DNA of 64,000 nucleotides from Pelodera strongyloides. Lineage: Eukaryota; Nematoda; Chromadorea; Rhabditida; Rhabditidae. A program made the translations under genes and the position numbers. A model generated the notes under the pieces. The model ran no database searches and had not been told where the DNA came from. It saw nothing but the letters and a program-made list of their open reading frames with translations. The stretch's first letter is position 1; every line of letters starts with the position of its first letter. Positions 47,554-56,820 of the stretch are shown in pieces. The DNA lies in contig JAANDG010000284.1 of NCBI GenBank assembly GCA_036852015.1, positions 115,555 to 179,554 on the forward strand. Direction: 5' to 3'.

Positions 47554-50386
47554 AATATGGAATCCCAAAGACGCATCCTCGATTAATTTGCTAGAAAATG
47601 TTCAGAGAACTTACACACGTAAAATATTTAATCGTGCCTTCAGGTTTGGTCTTAGTTATTCAGAACGGCTCTCCCACCTGCAGACACATACACTACTTCG
47701 TCGCCGGACAATCAATGATATGGTTGTAACCTTTAAAATTATTAAAGGTCTTTATCATACGAAAATGGAAGATCATTTTCAACTATTGCCCAATTGCCGC
47801 CTAACACGGGGCCACCGCCTTCGTATAAGAACCCCTTTAGTCCGCACTCGCAAGTATGAATATCTGCCCAGTCGGGTTGTCAATCTTTGGAATAAACTAC
47901 CTCAAGCCATTATTGACTGTAAATGTCCCAAATCCTTCCGCTCATGCCTTTATGCACTAGATGAAACGTTTTTCAAGCCATCTTAAAATCATCGTTCAGA
48001 CTCGAAACCTCCCCATGGTGCTGACGTACATCCTGAGAGCCACTAGCAGAGCCCCTCTGTTCTGAACTTGGGAAATGTGGGAACTGTGCTTATGCTGTGT
48101 GCTATGCTGCACCTGCCCGATTATTTTTCGACGACTTACCCCCTTGGTAATTAACTAGTCATCATTCACTCAGTTATGGGTATTAGAGATTCTATTATAT
48201 TACGGTCTCGTGTGATTACTCTTGTCGTTTTTCGTTTGTTAAAAATAGTTTGTCACAGTTATGTTATTTTATTTATTTATTTGTTTTCTTCGTACACGTA
48301 TTCTCTACGAATAATACCGTTATTCAAATATTACTATTACTATTTGTGTTCCGCATTCTTTTTCTCAGGCTATAACCCCAAGTGGCTTTCCCACAAAACG
48401 CCATTTGCGGCACTATGTGTCCCATCGTAGCGTCATCTCCGGGTACCTGCAGCTAGAGGGTTATCCCAATGACTAGCACCCCATTTTTTTAAACATTATG
48501 TGGCCCTATTTTTTTTTTCACATACGTAGATTGTTTATTTGTTCATGTAACGTTGGGACACATGCACCAATTCCTGGGTAGCCAATTCATGAATATATAC
48601 TACGTACAACCACTCCGCATAAACGTTATGATACGTTATGACCCTGTTTTACTCTTATTTCCCCCTACGGTTATCTTTAGTGGCCATAGTGGCTTCAGTA
48701 TTTTTTTCTCTTTTCTTTGATTTTCCATTTACAGTATTACTACCTTTTATCATCTGAATGAATCATGCAACTGGAAATAAATTTTTATTTTTATTTAAGC
48801 GAAAGTCGAGCGTCAGAGAACGACTAAAGCACGGCGACTGCGAAGACGCACTGTAGAAGTTTATCGAAGAGCTTATTGTTAGCACCTATAATCGAGTTTT
48901 GCAAATCGCGTCATGTCACGGCCGGAAAGTAGTTTCCTGATTCGCGGCCAAAATCTAAACTCAAAAACTAATACCGTGCACAGATCGCGCGGGCATTAGC
49001 CAAGAGCGAACTAAATGATACTACGCCGTGGAAAATAATGACCTGCCGAGTATAGTTTGTAACTTGTATATCTGCCATTGAACCGCACGATCTGTATACG
49101 GTATTAGTTTTTGCATTTAGATTTTGGCTTCCGATCAACTAGTTTCCAATAAAGGAAGCTTCTTCTGCGAGTCGTATTGTCCTGTGTTTGTTTTTATTTT
49201 CATTGCGAATGATATTTGTGCTGTTATCAATAAAAACAATAAAAAGAGGGGTGATTTGAGATGAACCTAACCCTTTAAAGGGACGCGGTCACCGTTTTGG
49301 CCTTTATGTGTACTTAGTGTTTTTATTATCTGTGCAATGTGTATGGCTTATTGTTGGAAAAAAGGCTGATTTCAGCGAGAAATTCACCGATTAATACAGT
49401 TACGCCCAGTCGCATACCTCGCGGGCAACATTTGGCTTTTTTTATTTCCAAATGTGGTGCCGACTGATTACTTATTGGAATAATGTTAGTCGAGTCATTA
49501 TCAGCATCGTCATATGTGTCAATTAGATTGGGGTTACGGTGCGTATTGGATCAAGAACATTATTTTTCGTCACCATTTTACTCGCTGATGCCGCATAACA
49601 TACAAAAGTTTTTCCAACAATATGTTTTATATATTATGCAAAGAATAAAAACAAATAATATTCATAAGGGACCAAACGATGACCGCATCCCTTAAATCTA
49701 AACTGTGAACCTACGTTTTTTTTTCGTTCATTGGGCCGCTTTTTGCGTTTTGCTTTGCCACGTTTTCCTTCCTCCTCCGATGCGCTCAATGTAAGGCTCT
49801 CTGTCTGTGTGGTCAGTTCTTCAATCGACGGTACAGACCAGGTGTTCAAGGAAGCTTGAGGGGTTAATTCGCAGTGATGTGTTTTCTCAGGATTTACTCG
49901 TTCTTGATCGAGCCACCAGGTGTGTGTCTCAGGTAAACTATGAAATTCCGTTGGGTAACCGGTATATTCTCCTTCCACGTGATGCTTCTTCCAGTGTTCT
50001 AATCTTTCATCGATCTCCTGAAGAAAATCACTACGACACAGTTCTTTGAGCTGATCATGCAGTAAGCGATCCTTCACTAGCTTCTCTTCGAGAAATTGCA
50101 GCCCTGATCTTACTTTCCGGAATCGAACAACACTTTCGCTTCCCAGTCGACACATAGAGTTGAAAAGACTGCTCTCGATTTCCGGCAAAGCTTTTCCCAG
50201 ATTTTCTATGAATTCGATATATTCAGTATGTGTGAATAGTTTAATTGGATCTTCTGAGTCTTCTGCGCATGCAATGAAGTAGCGAAAGATTTCGGACAGT
50301 AGATCACATGCGGTGTGACCAGGCGCGTCATTGACGAAGTTTGTCAGTTCCCTGAGCAATAAGTGTTTAACTGCTGGCAAAGACAT
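38470..50386 (-). CDS. unrecognised protein family, member 2 (long gene)
   Basis: Proposed exons on the minus strand: 49715-50386, 44092-44727, 42284-42340, 41913-41996, 38470-38847 (TAG at 38470-38472), giving 608 aa. All five are multiples of three and all joins are phase 0 with GT donors and AG acceptors. The ATG directly follows TTTTTCAG, a likely trans-splice site. Exon 1 is helical and ends in a basic, possibly nuclear-targeting tract (KRGKAKRKKRPNERKKN). Exon 2 is helical (LKQLLPSLLEDILYLTRHYE); it is open for 44 codons upstream of its first ATG, back to an acceptor, so it is internal. The last exon has the shared module: WKFGSKLSVFYNWKKH, EIYFRLLP, RISQNGERRT, SERLPSN, VVSHYLT. No known domain is recognised. 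The joins across the 5.0- and 3.1-kb introns are inference; further exons may be missing, and two genes are possible. Confidence 0.6.
39640..39876 (+). repeat. family G dispersed repeat, copy 1
   Basis: Shared words with the other copies: TCCTATGAAAAATTAGAGC, GAACCCGAAGCGAGATAT, GCGAAAGTCG and GACGCAGAGTAGACGGCC. Confidence 0.75.
39886..39907 (-). other. exact copy of the 22-nt nematode SL1 spliced-leader exon
   Basis: On the minus strand the 22 bases read GGTTTAATTACC through to CAAGTTTGAG, identical to the SL1 exon used for trans-splicing across nematodes. The next bases are GTTAGGGCGG rather than the GTAAAC that follows the exon in SL1 RNA genes. No 5S rRNA gene, which neighbours SL1 genes in C. 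elegans, is visible. It may be the start of a reverse-transcribed trans-spliced RNA or a decayed SL RNA gene. It sits beside a family G repeat inside an intron of the long gene. Confidence 0.85.
40705..40915 (+). repeat. family G dispersed repeat, copy 2
   Basis: Words shared with copy 1: CCAATCGAATCGAAAAATG, AATTAGAGCTCAATGAG, GAGATATAAGCGAAAGTCGA and GACGCAGAGTAGACGGCCAG. Confidence 0.75.
40965..41094 (+). repeat. local direct duplication
   Basis: GATCAGCAAAATGGCTGATA...CGGACTTCCTTGTAG occurs at about 40965-41010 and 41050-41094, with a shorter third start (GATCAGCAAAA) between them. Confidence 0.9.
41265..41690 (+). repeat. minisatellite, four units of about 105-130 bp
   Basis: The core CTTCAGCGCAGCTC recurs at about 41302, 41431, 41535 and 41649, each with flanking AATAAGTCGACRTG and GAACTTCATTG...GAAGTCAAGC words. 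Confidence 0.88.
41697..41755. repeat. GC-rich block of short inverted repeats
   Basis: Contains GGCCGATAAAGCCGGACC and GCGCGCGAAGCGCCCCCC in an otherwise AT-rich region. Origin unknown. Confidence 0.5.
42956..43110. mobile_element. family E MITE fragment
   Basis: CTCCATCTGATTCTC, GTCAAATATAGTAGGATG, CAATTTACCATAG and CGCAATTGCCACGCCCC match words in the complete element at 59365-59813. Confidence 0.65.
43335..43420 (-). mobile_element. tRNA-like SINE head or tRNA relic
   Basis: On the minus strand: TCGAGTGGTAGCGC (A-box-like), an intervening anticodon region and GTGGTTCGACCCTGCC (B-box-like). No full cloverleaf forms, and a body with a tail is not delimited. Confidence 0.55.
43460..44057. 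mobile_element. possible composite TTAA element
   Basis: Starts TTAAAGGGACAGGCCCATGA and ends GTCTGACCCTTAA. The right half resembles family D (AATAAAATAAAGGAAAATTT), while the left half resembles the sequence near 44950-45120. It lies in the intron between exons 44092-44727 and 42284-42340 of the long gene. Confidence 0.5.
45120..45350 (-). repeat. family G dispersed repeat, copy 3 (inverted)
   Basis: The complement carries the same words as copies 1 and 2: TCTCTGACGCTCG, TATCTCGCTTCGGGTTCGCT and GCTCTAATTTTTCATAGGAT. Confidence 0.7.
46216..47986 (+). pseudogene. reverse transcriptase of the CR1-like element
   Basis: Recognisable order: pre-RT region (LATPLTILFNYF), WKHAIVKPVFKKG, NYRPISLTCAISKTFERI, FIDFQKAFDTVP, GVPQGTCLGPILF, catalytic YADD at 47087-47098, LSVNKC, then C-terminal ERLSHLQTHTLLRRRTINDM and VVNLWNKLPQAI. 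In-frame stops after KLEKYGI (about 46892) and after TDLGVQ (about 47297), plus the poly-G tract, show it is inactive. The clade is judged from motif style only. Confidence 0.88.
47455..47552 (+). repeat. 98-base poly-G tract
   Basis: 97 G and one T (47466) in a row, inside the RT-derived sequence between EYC and IWNPKDASS codons. Confidence 0.97.
49275..49695. mobile_element. palindromic MITE, family B copy 1
   Basis: The left end TTAAAGGGACGCGGTCACC is mirrored by ATGACCGCATCCCTTAA. The preceding bases (GATGAACCTAACCCTTTAA) look like the right end of another element sharing the same TTAA. Confidence 0.85.
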
Positions 50387-51624
50387 CTGAAAAAGAGAAA
50401 CAATTGTTACTTTGACATAGTGACGGATTGAATTGGTATGCGTGCAAAAAGCCTTCCGCAATAAGTTTTTTTCATGCCTATTACAAGCTTTTTTATGCGT
50501 ATATGAAAACAAAAAACAGCAGCAGCACGCAACTTCGTAGGGAATGCAAGTGTTCTATTCGTTGAGAAACGCGAAACTTTGCGACTTGAACATTGAAAAT
50601 CTCCTCATTCAAACGTCAGAAGTTGTTGACTTGTGACGTAATGAGCGTAATTTCGAAACGGGCTTGTTCAATATTTCCTTGCTGCGAAAAAAAATTTTGG
50701 TTTCAGCAGGAGTATGTTCCATAAAAGAAACCAATTTTTGAGAAAAAAAAAACAGAAAACTGTACGATTATTGCGGAAAGCATGATATGAAAAATTGGGG
50801 TTAGTTGGTATCAAAAGTTTCCCAACAAAGGTAAAATAGATTCCAAACGCGAAAACGAGGTTTTGGAACGTATTTCGTAACAGAATAATAATTGATTTTA
50901 TGCAGAAACCACATGGTACAATGTATTTTAATATGGTGGTAGAGTAGTGGTTAACTCTAGAAAGGAAATCCAAGGGATCCACGTTCCACGGTCGTATATT
51001 ACCCTCAATTCTTCGATCATATTACAGTGGTCTTATTTAAATATGGTTTATAAAAGAAAGTGGTCATATCGAAAAAATGTGCACCAGCTCACACAAATTT
51101 GCGAGGGATTGATAAGGGGTTGTTGACGCCCGATAAGGACATACTGTATTGCAAATATGGAATCAAGTTCCATTTTATTTGGTGTTGTAGAGAAATATTG
51201 GGGGTGTAGAGAGATTTGTTTTAAGTTGTATGTTAAGCAGAAAGCTAAAATGGTAATTTTCATAAAAGTACTTCAGGCTATCCGAAGCTACTTAGCCGAT
51301 ATTGGCCTCTTTGGCCTCGCTTTATATGTTCATAATAAGTTTCAGTTTTGGTTCTATGATGAGCGGGGCTTTCAAATTTTGAGGAAATCATCTGCTGAAT
51401 TTTTCGGACCATTAAATTTGCGTGCTGTCCAATCCTGTAAAAAAAACATACTAAATTCAAATTAAACATTTTGGAAATAAACTTTCAATCCTATGCTTTT
51501 GCCCTGAATGTGACTTTTCTTTGAAATCCCGTGTCTAGTCCCTTCGTGTATGTACTAAGCGTCTCTAAGTTTTCAAAACGCAGCCCGTTTTACGGTTGAT
51601 AAAAAGTGAGCTATCTTATCTATT
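50387..51624. other. upstream region of the long minus-strand gene
   Basis: AT-rich, probably containing its promoter. Open frames at 50668-50982 (-) and 51157-51465 (+) have no recognised similarity or splice support. Confidence 0.4.
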
Positions 51625-52700
51625 TTACGTGTCAGCTCAGCAGGGCGTATTGTAAGGCAATTGAAAACTCACTGACAGCGAGAAGGGCCTCGATAAGTTC
51701 ATCTGGGTAAATGATAAGGGTGAAAGTGTTTTTTTTTTCGTGTAAAAAAAAAGATTCTTTTACATAGTGAACAACACCAATGTTCATTTTAAGACTTCGC
51801 GGTAATTCATTAAGTTATCAAGTGAGATGTCCAAACAAATCATTAATACATAAGCGAGATTGGAAGCACAACAAATGTTATTCTAATAAAAAACGACAAT
51901 TTAATGTTTTTTAGATTACTTTTACAAAAGCAAAGTTCCTAATTAGGAAGCTTTGAATACACCGTGGGAACGTTGAATACAAAAGTTTTATTTGTATGAA
52001 TGCCGTTTGTAGTCATATCATATCGGGAAAGCTGCAAGATTGTCATGCATGTTTTGTATTCTAGCCACAAACTCCATTCGAAAAATTAATATGAACAAGT
52101 GTAACGAAACTAGTACATAGCTTGCGGAGATGTACTGTTTCAGGCTCCAACGACAGGAATATAAGCACTTTTGCACGACTGTTAAACGTATTTATTATTA
52201 GTTAGATAAACGCAAAGTGTAAAACGTTCAGGGTCTCTTGGGTAAGTAACCCACAATATAAGCTAAGACAAGGGACTAGAAGATTCTTCCCGGAACATAA
52301 GGCAATAATAGATGGTTACGTAAACTACTCTAGAAGATTCGAGTAGGCCGAGCCTGACTAAGCAGACAGGCCCTTAGGCCGAGGCACAAAATCACAATAT
52401 GACAATCGCAATAATACAACGATCAAACTGAGAACCTTGGTGTTAAAGTTAACTAAAAAGTGATGTGCAGGTGATCCTAATACCTACGTGAAATGGTTAA
52501 GATCAGACAATTAAGTTAATTAATAAACACATGTATTACGGTAAGTAACAACAGACAATTAAGTTAATTAACTAAAGAAGGTTGTGAGAGTTCACAACAA
52601 AGTGATCTTCCTAAGCCTTCTCAAGGACTTTCTCCGTCTGCGCTGACTCACAGTATTGCAGCCACCAAAACTTCCAATCAATATCATACAACATCTTTGT
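51625..52700 (+). repeat. segmental duplication, copy 1 (non-coding)
   Basis: GCTCAGCAGGGCGTATTGTA, ACGACAATTTAATGTTTTTT, TATTCTAGCCACAAACTCC and TCCGTCTGCGCTGACTCAC recur in the same order at 53258-53880. It also holds a small repeat AGACAATTAAGTTAATTAA (twice, 52505-52572). Confidence 0.8.
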
Positions 52701-52825
52701 ATTTCCATTCTGAGGTCATATTCACCACTCAATTCCCCCCCCCCGTCTTTTTCTCTGCGTGTCTCTCATTAGAATGATATTTTCTGTTTCCAGGGAATAT
52801 TTCCCCGATGAGTTAACTTATCTAC

Positions 52826-53253
52826 TTAAAGGGACGCGGTCACCGTTTTGCCCTTTATGTATTATTAACTGCACAGTATGAAAAACAAAGTGTTGGAAAA
52901 AATCCGACGAAAAACGCTGTTTTCAGCGAGAAATTCATTGATTAAAAAAGTTGCGTCCGATCCAAGGTCCACAGTTAGCCATACAAAACCAAACGTTACA
53001 ATGCCCGCGAGGTATTCGACCGATTAATTAGTGGATTAACGTTCGTCGAGTCATTATCAGCACGGCCATATGCTGGACAATTACTAGGGTTACGGTGCAT
53101 ATTGGTTCGAGGACAAATTTTTTCGTCATCATTTTACTCGCTGTTGCCGCATTTCTTGCAAAACATTTTCCCAACACTATGCGTTATAAATTATGAAGAT
53201 AATAAAAACACAAAGTATATATAAGGGCCAAAACGGTGACCGCGTCCCTTTAA
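52826..53253. mobile_element. palindromic MITE, family B copy 2
   Basis: Ends TTAAAGGGACGCGGTCACCG and CGGTGACCGCGTCCCTTTAA. Homologous to 49275-49695. It lies exactly between the two copies of the duplicated non-coding segment. Confidence 0.9.
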
Positions 53254-53257
53254 GTTT

Positions 53258-53880
53258 CCGCTCAGCAGGGTGTATTGTAAGGCACTTGAAAGTTCGTTGA
53301 CATCAAAATTAAGAAGGGACATCGATAAGTTCATCCGGGTAAATGATTGAGATGAAATTGATTTTTGTAAAAAGCCTCTTTATAAAGAACACCTATGTTC
53401 ATTTTAAGGCTCCGCGGTAACTCATTAAGCATCAAGTGAGATGCAAGTCATTTCATCATATCCAACAAAACAAATAATCAACGTAAGCGAGAATGGCATC
53501 ACAACAAATGATAACCTAAAAAAACGACAATTTAATGTTTTTTTAGATTGCTTTTACAAAAGCAAAGTTCTTAATTAGTACAGTCCCTGCTTTCAATCGT
53601 AAAAATCTTCGAATGTACAGCGGGAAGGCCTGCAAAGTTTATTATTGTATTTAGGAGTTAGTAATTACAGTTGTCGTATTGCGCCGCAGGATTTTTCTGT
53701 GTTTGTCATGCGTTTGTTGTATTCTAGCCACAAACTCCTTTCGAAAAATTAATATGAACACGTGATTTTCTTAAGTCTCCTACACGGACTTTGTCCGTCT
53801 GCGCTGGCTCACACTATTACAGCCACCAGACCTTCAAATCAAATGAATTCGCTTTGCATAATTCCATTCTGGCATGCAGG
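53258..53880 (+). repeat. segmental duplication, copy 2 (non-coding)
   Basis: A shorter version of 51625-52700, missing about 0.45 kb in its second half. Confidence 0.8.
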
Positions 53881-53943
53881 TTCCAGCCGGGAAGGTCTCC
53901 AAAAGTGAAGCACAAATTCCAGTTAATAACCTTCGGGTAAATG

Positions 53944-54167
53944 TTTCAAATGTTCGAGCATTAAGGCCGCTCTTAGCCAATTTTATGTTTTGATTGGAAT
54001 GAAAAATTGGAGTTTCGGTCGGGCGGGAATCGAATGCGCTAACCGATTACGCTACCGGCACGTGGGTGCCGGTAGCGTAATCGGTTAGCGCATTGGCCCG
54101 GACAGCCGAAGGTGCGGGTTCGATTCCCGCCCGACCGAAACTCCAATTTTTCATTCCAATCAAAACA
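53944..54167. mobile_element. fold-back element containing a tRNA-like sequence
   Basis: A 180-bp hairpin. 53987-54032 pairs with 54120-54166 and 54033-54060 with 54067-54093; only 54094-54119 is unpaired. The right arm reads like a tRNA (GCGTAATCGGTTAGCGC, GCGGGTTCGATTCCCGC with a perfect T-stem). The left arm is the same lacking the anticodon part. A 13-base direct repeat CTTCGGGTAAATG flanks the element (53931-53943 and 54168-54180). Confidence 0.82.
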
Positions 54168-54659
54168 CTTCGGGTAAATGAACACTATTCTACACTAGAT
54201 TACAATAAACTCAACCCCACTTTCACTAATATGCAATAAACCATACAGCAAACGAGACAGTCACTCGGCTAAAACTCATTCTAATACAAAGAAGTCAATA
54301 ATATTTTATAATTAAGTTGCCCAGACAAACAATAAGCTACATAATATTCGCATGTGTAAGAGTGTAACATATGGTGCCTAGTTTGTCATCGTGTCATCAT
54401 ACAATCTCAACATGTTTTGCTGATCGACACGCCTATCTATTCGGAATACTGTAGATGTCGGCTAGATGTAGGAGCAGCGTTTGTGGTGCTCCATGGACCT
54501 ACTGGTCAAGCAGAAGCTGGACGTGGAGAAGAAAGCGCACGAATCAATTTATCCCTCTAGAACTAATAAAACGCATATTTCACGACTCTGTGAATAGGCC
54601 GTACTAGTGACTGTTGTAATGCTGAACGCCAGTTGTTGTAGAGTGGTAGCCGACACACA

Positions 54660-55300
54660 TAAAAATTGAAGAATACTACCCCACTGAAGAATACTACCCA
54701 AATTTGAAATATACTACACCAAATGTATGGGGGTAGCATTTTGTAACATGCAAAGTACTACCCCACCATTGAAGAACACTACCCCTTTTGACATTTTATC
54801 ACCCCAGTCAAGGGGGTAGTAAATTGTAAGAAAGGGGTAGTGTTCTTCAATGGTGGGGTGGTGTTCTTCAATGGTGGGGTGGTGTTCTTCTATAGAGGGG
54901 TAGTGTTCTGCAATGGCGGGGTAGTGATCTTCGAACCCTAGGTAATCTTGAACTACGCTGCCCCCTACATGTGAAAATACTACCCCCTTCTTACAAAATA
55001 TTACCCCCACCCATTGGCTTTACTACCCCGTGGGAAAAATTTCAAAATACTGCCCCCACCAATTGAATATGACTACCCCACAATTGAATATGACTACCCA
55101 ACAATTGAATATGACTACCCCACCATTGAATATAACTACCCCACCAATTGAATAACACTACCCCACCAATTGAATAACACTGCCCCACTAGAAAGGGTAG
55201 TATTTTGTAAAGACATGGGGGTATTATTTTGCATGGGATAATATTTTTCAAAAAGGGGCAGTGTTCTTCAATCCAGGGGGTAGTGTTCTTCAATTCGATA
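54660..55300. repeat. two-orientation CTACCCC minisatellite cluster
   Basis: About 25 units of roughly 20-23 bp, such as CCAATTGAATATGACTACCC, occur in both orientations (GGGGTAGTGTTCTTCAATGG), forming a large imperfect hairpin. Apparent repetitive peptides in several frames come from the repeat. Confidence 0.9.
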
Positions 55301-55967
55301 ATCCAATTCTTTATTGAGAACCGCGAGTCGATAGAAGGGTCGAAGGAGAGAGCTGAGGACAGAGTATAAGTAGCCAGTTATTGATATGCTGATATGAGCA
55401 TAATGCCTGCATAACAACTGTCCTAGACAACCGAATTATATCATTGTTAGAGAAACTAATAGAGTTCAGTTCTCCCTACCAGATTGTTAACCAATGAACT
55501 TTCATTATTATTATATTTCATTTCAGTGAAGCAATGTCCACCCGCGAAAAGACGTGAACTTTAAAAATGAGCCGCATTCCGGTAGTATTCAATAAAATGT
55601 AATTTATAACACTGATTAAAAAAAAGGAATAGGAAATCTCTATAAATATAGTACAATAAGAAATTCAGCTAGATAGTTAAAATAAGTTCGCAATAATATA
55701 AAACGTGAGTTAAGATAGAAACCTAAAGATCAGGCACGACAATAAGTTGTGAGACTAATAAAAAAGATAACAATGTCTTACTATATAGGAAAAGTCAGTG
55801 TTTAAAAAAGTGCAACTAACTATAAGTAAGTGACTCATCAACTTCTAGAAATCCTAGACATGGGAAATATCTCAAGCGACCAGTAAACTTCAGAAACACT
55901 AACAGACGAAGAGGAAAAAAACAATTACAATAGATACCGATAAGTCACGTTTGCCAAGTAGCGCTGC
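55301..55967. other. intergenic, no gene seen
   Basis: AT-rich sequence with no feature recognised. Confidence 0.5.
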
Positions 55968-56267
55968 AATTCAGAGTGGCTTACTGCTTAAGACATCTAA
56001 AACATCCAAAAACATCTGAGACATCCACAAAATCTGTGACATCCAAAACACCCAGATACATCAAGACACCAAGAACACCCAAACATCCGTGACATCCAAC
56101 CATATTCCAAAGCACGGATGTTGTTCATTCTTTTTTTTTTCGATTATTTAGTTCTTGAAGCTGCTCAGTTAGTGTCTTGATTTTCGGGAAAAACCTGGAG
56201 CGTGTTCAACCATTGGTACCTCGGGCAGATCGCAGATGTTATAAATTGCCATTTAATTAGCTAACTA

Positions 56268-56533
56268 TTATGGGGTTTGCAAGTATGCCAAAAACCGCGT
56301 GTTTTCCTTGCAAGTATCAATTGCAAAATCGTGTGCCAATCTACCGTAATTTTGCGTAATTTTGACACATCCGCATTATAGAAAATCCGCCATCAAAGAC
56401 AATTTTTGTTGAACAAATGGTCCCGTGGCGAACGGTCGTAAAAACTGCCTGTAGATATTCTCGTGTAGTTCCAAGATACGGTAAATTTTTCGATACTTGC
56501 AAGGAAAATCTGGCATACTTGCAAACCCCATAA
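56268..56533. mobile_element. MITE with ends TTATGGGGTTTGCAAGTATG
   Basis: The right end is the complement (CATACTTGCAAACCCCATAA) and the inner CCTTGCAAGTATC also mirrors. It is inserted in the left arm of the 2.4-kb palindrome and absent from the right arm. Confidence 0.85.
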
Positions 56534-56624
56534 GCGAGGAAGTGCACCACTACCTCTAGTTAACCGTTTGGATTGCCTATCGAAGCTGTTCGATGCGCTC
56601 TAGGCTTATTGGAGAAGACACCCT

Positions 56625-56820
56625 CCATACATCCCCCGTACATCCGTACATCTTTGTACACTCCCGTACATCCCGTCGGGAAGCCGTACATCCCCGTACA
56701 TCTCCGTACACCCCCGTACATCCCGTCGGGAGGCCGTACATCCCCGTACATCCCGTGAGGTATACGTACACCCTCATACATCCCGTGGGGTATACGTACA
56801 TCCTCGTACATCACTTTACA
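56625..56820 (-). repeat. minisatellite of GTACATCCCCGTACATCCCG type, left arm
   Basis: About 12 units with alternating GGGAGGC, GGGAAGC and GTGAGGTATAC linkers. The inverted counterpart at 57826-58040 has one more CACGGGATGTATGAGGGTG unit. Confidence 0.9.

Larger units (their letters stand above)
46058..48795 (+). mobile_element. CR1/Jockey-like non-LTR retrotransposon, 5' truncated
   Basis: Flanked by TAAGC at 46053-46057 and 48796-48800, inside family G copy 4. It lacks the 5' endonuclease region and holds a decayed reverse transcriptase and about 0.8 kb of 3' UTR ending in an A/T-rich tail (AAATAAATTTTTATTTTT). It lies in intron 1 of the long minus-strand gene, in the opposite orientation. 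Confidence 0.88.
45940..48870 (+). repeat. family G dispersed repeat, copy 4, split by a retrotransposon
   Basis: The left part 45940-46057 (TAAAGCGCAATGAGACAAGC, GCGAGATATAAGC) and right part 48796-48870 (AAGCGAAAGTCGAGCGTCAG) form one copy. The CR1-like element lies between them. Confidence 0.8.

Noticed and set aside
47365..47568. Polyproline protein on the minus strand
   Set aside because: Direct translation of the poly-G tract.
51157..51465. 102-aa plus-strand frame upstream of the long gene
   Set aside because: No similarity, AT-driven composition, and no splice or start context.
54064..54140. Functional tRNA gene
   Set aside because: The T-arm is perfect, but the acceptor arms do not pair and no T precedes the supposed anticodon; it is part of a fold-back element.
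54714..55293. Repetitive peptides (EEHHPTIEEHHP, GSHIQLWGSHIQL)
   Set aside because: Produced by the CTACCCC repeat in several frames and both strands; no splice sites or starts in keeping with a gene.
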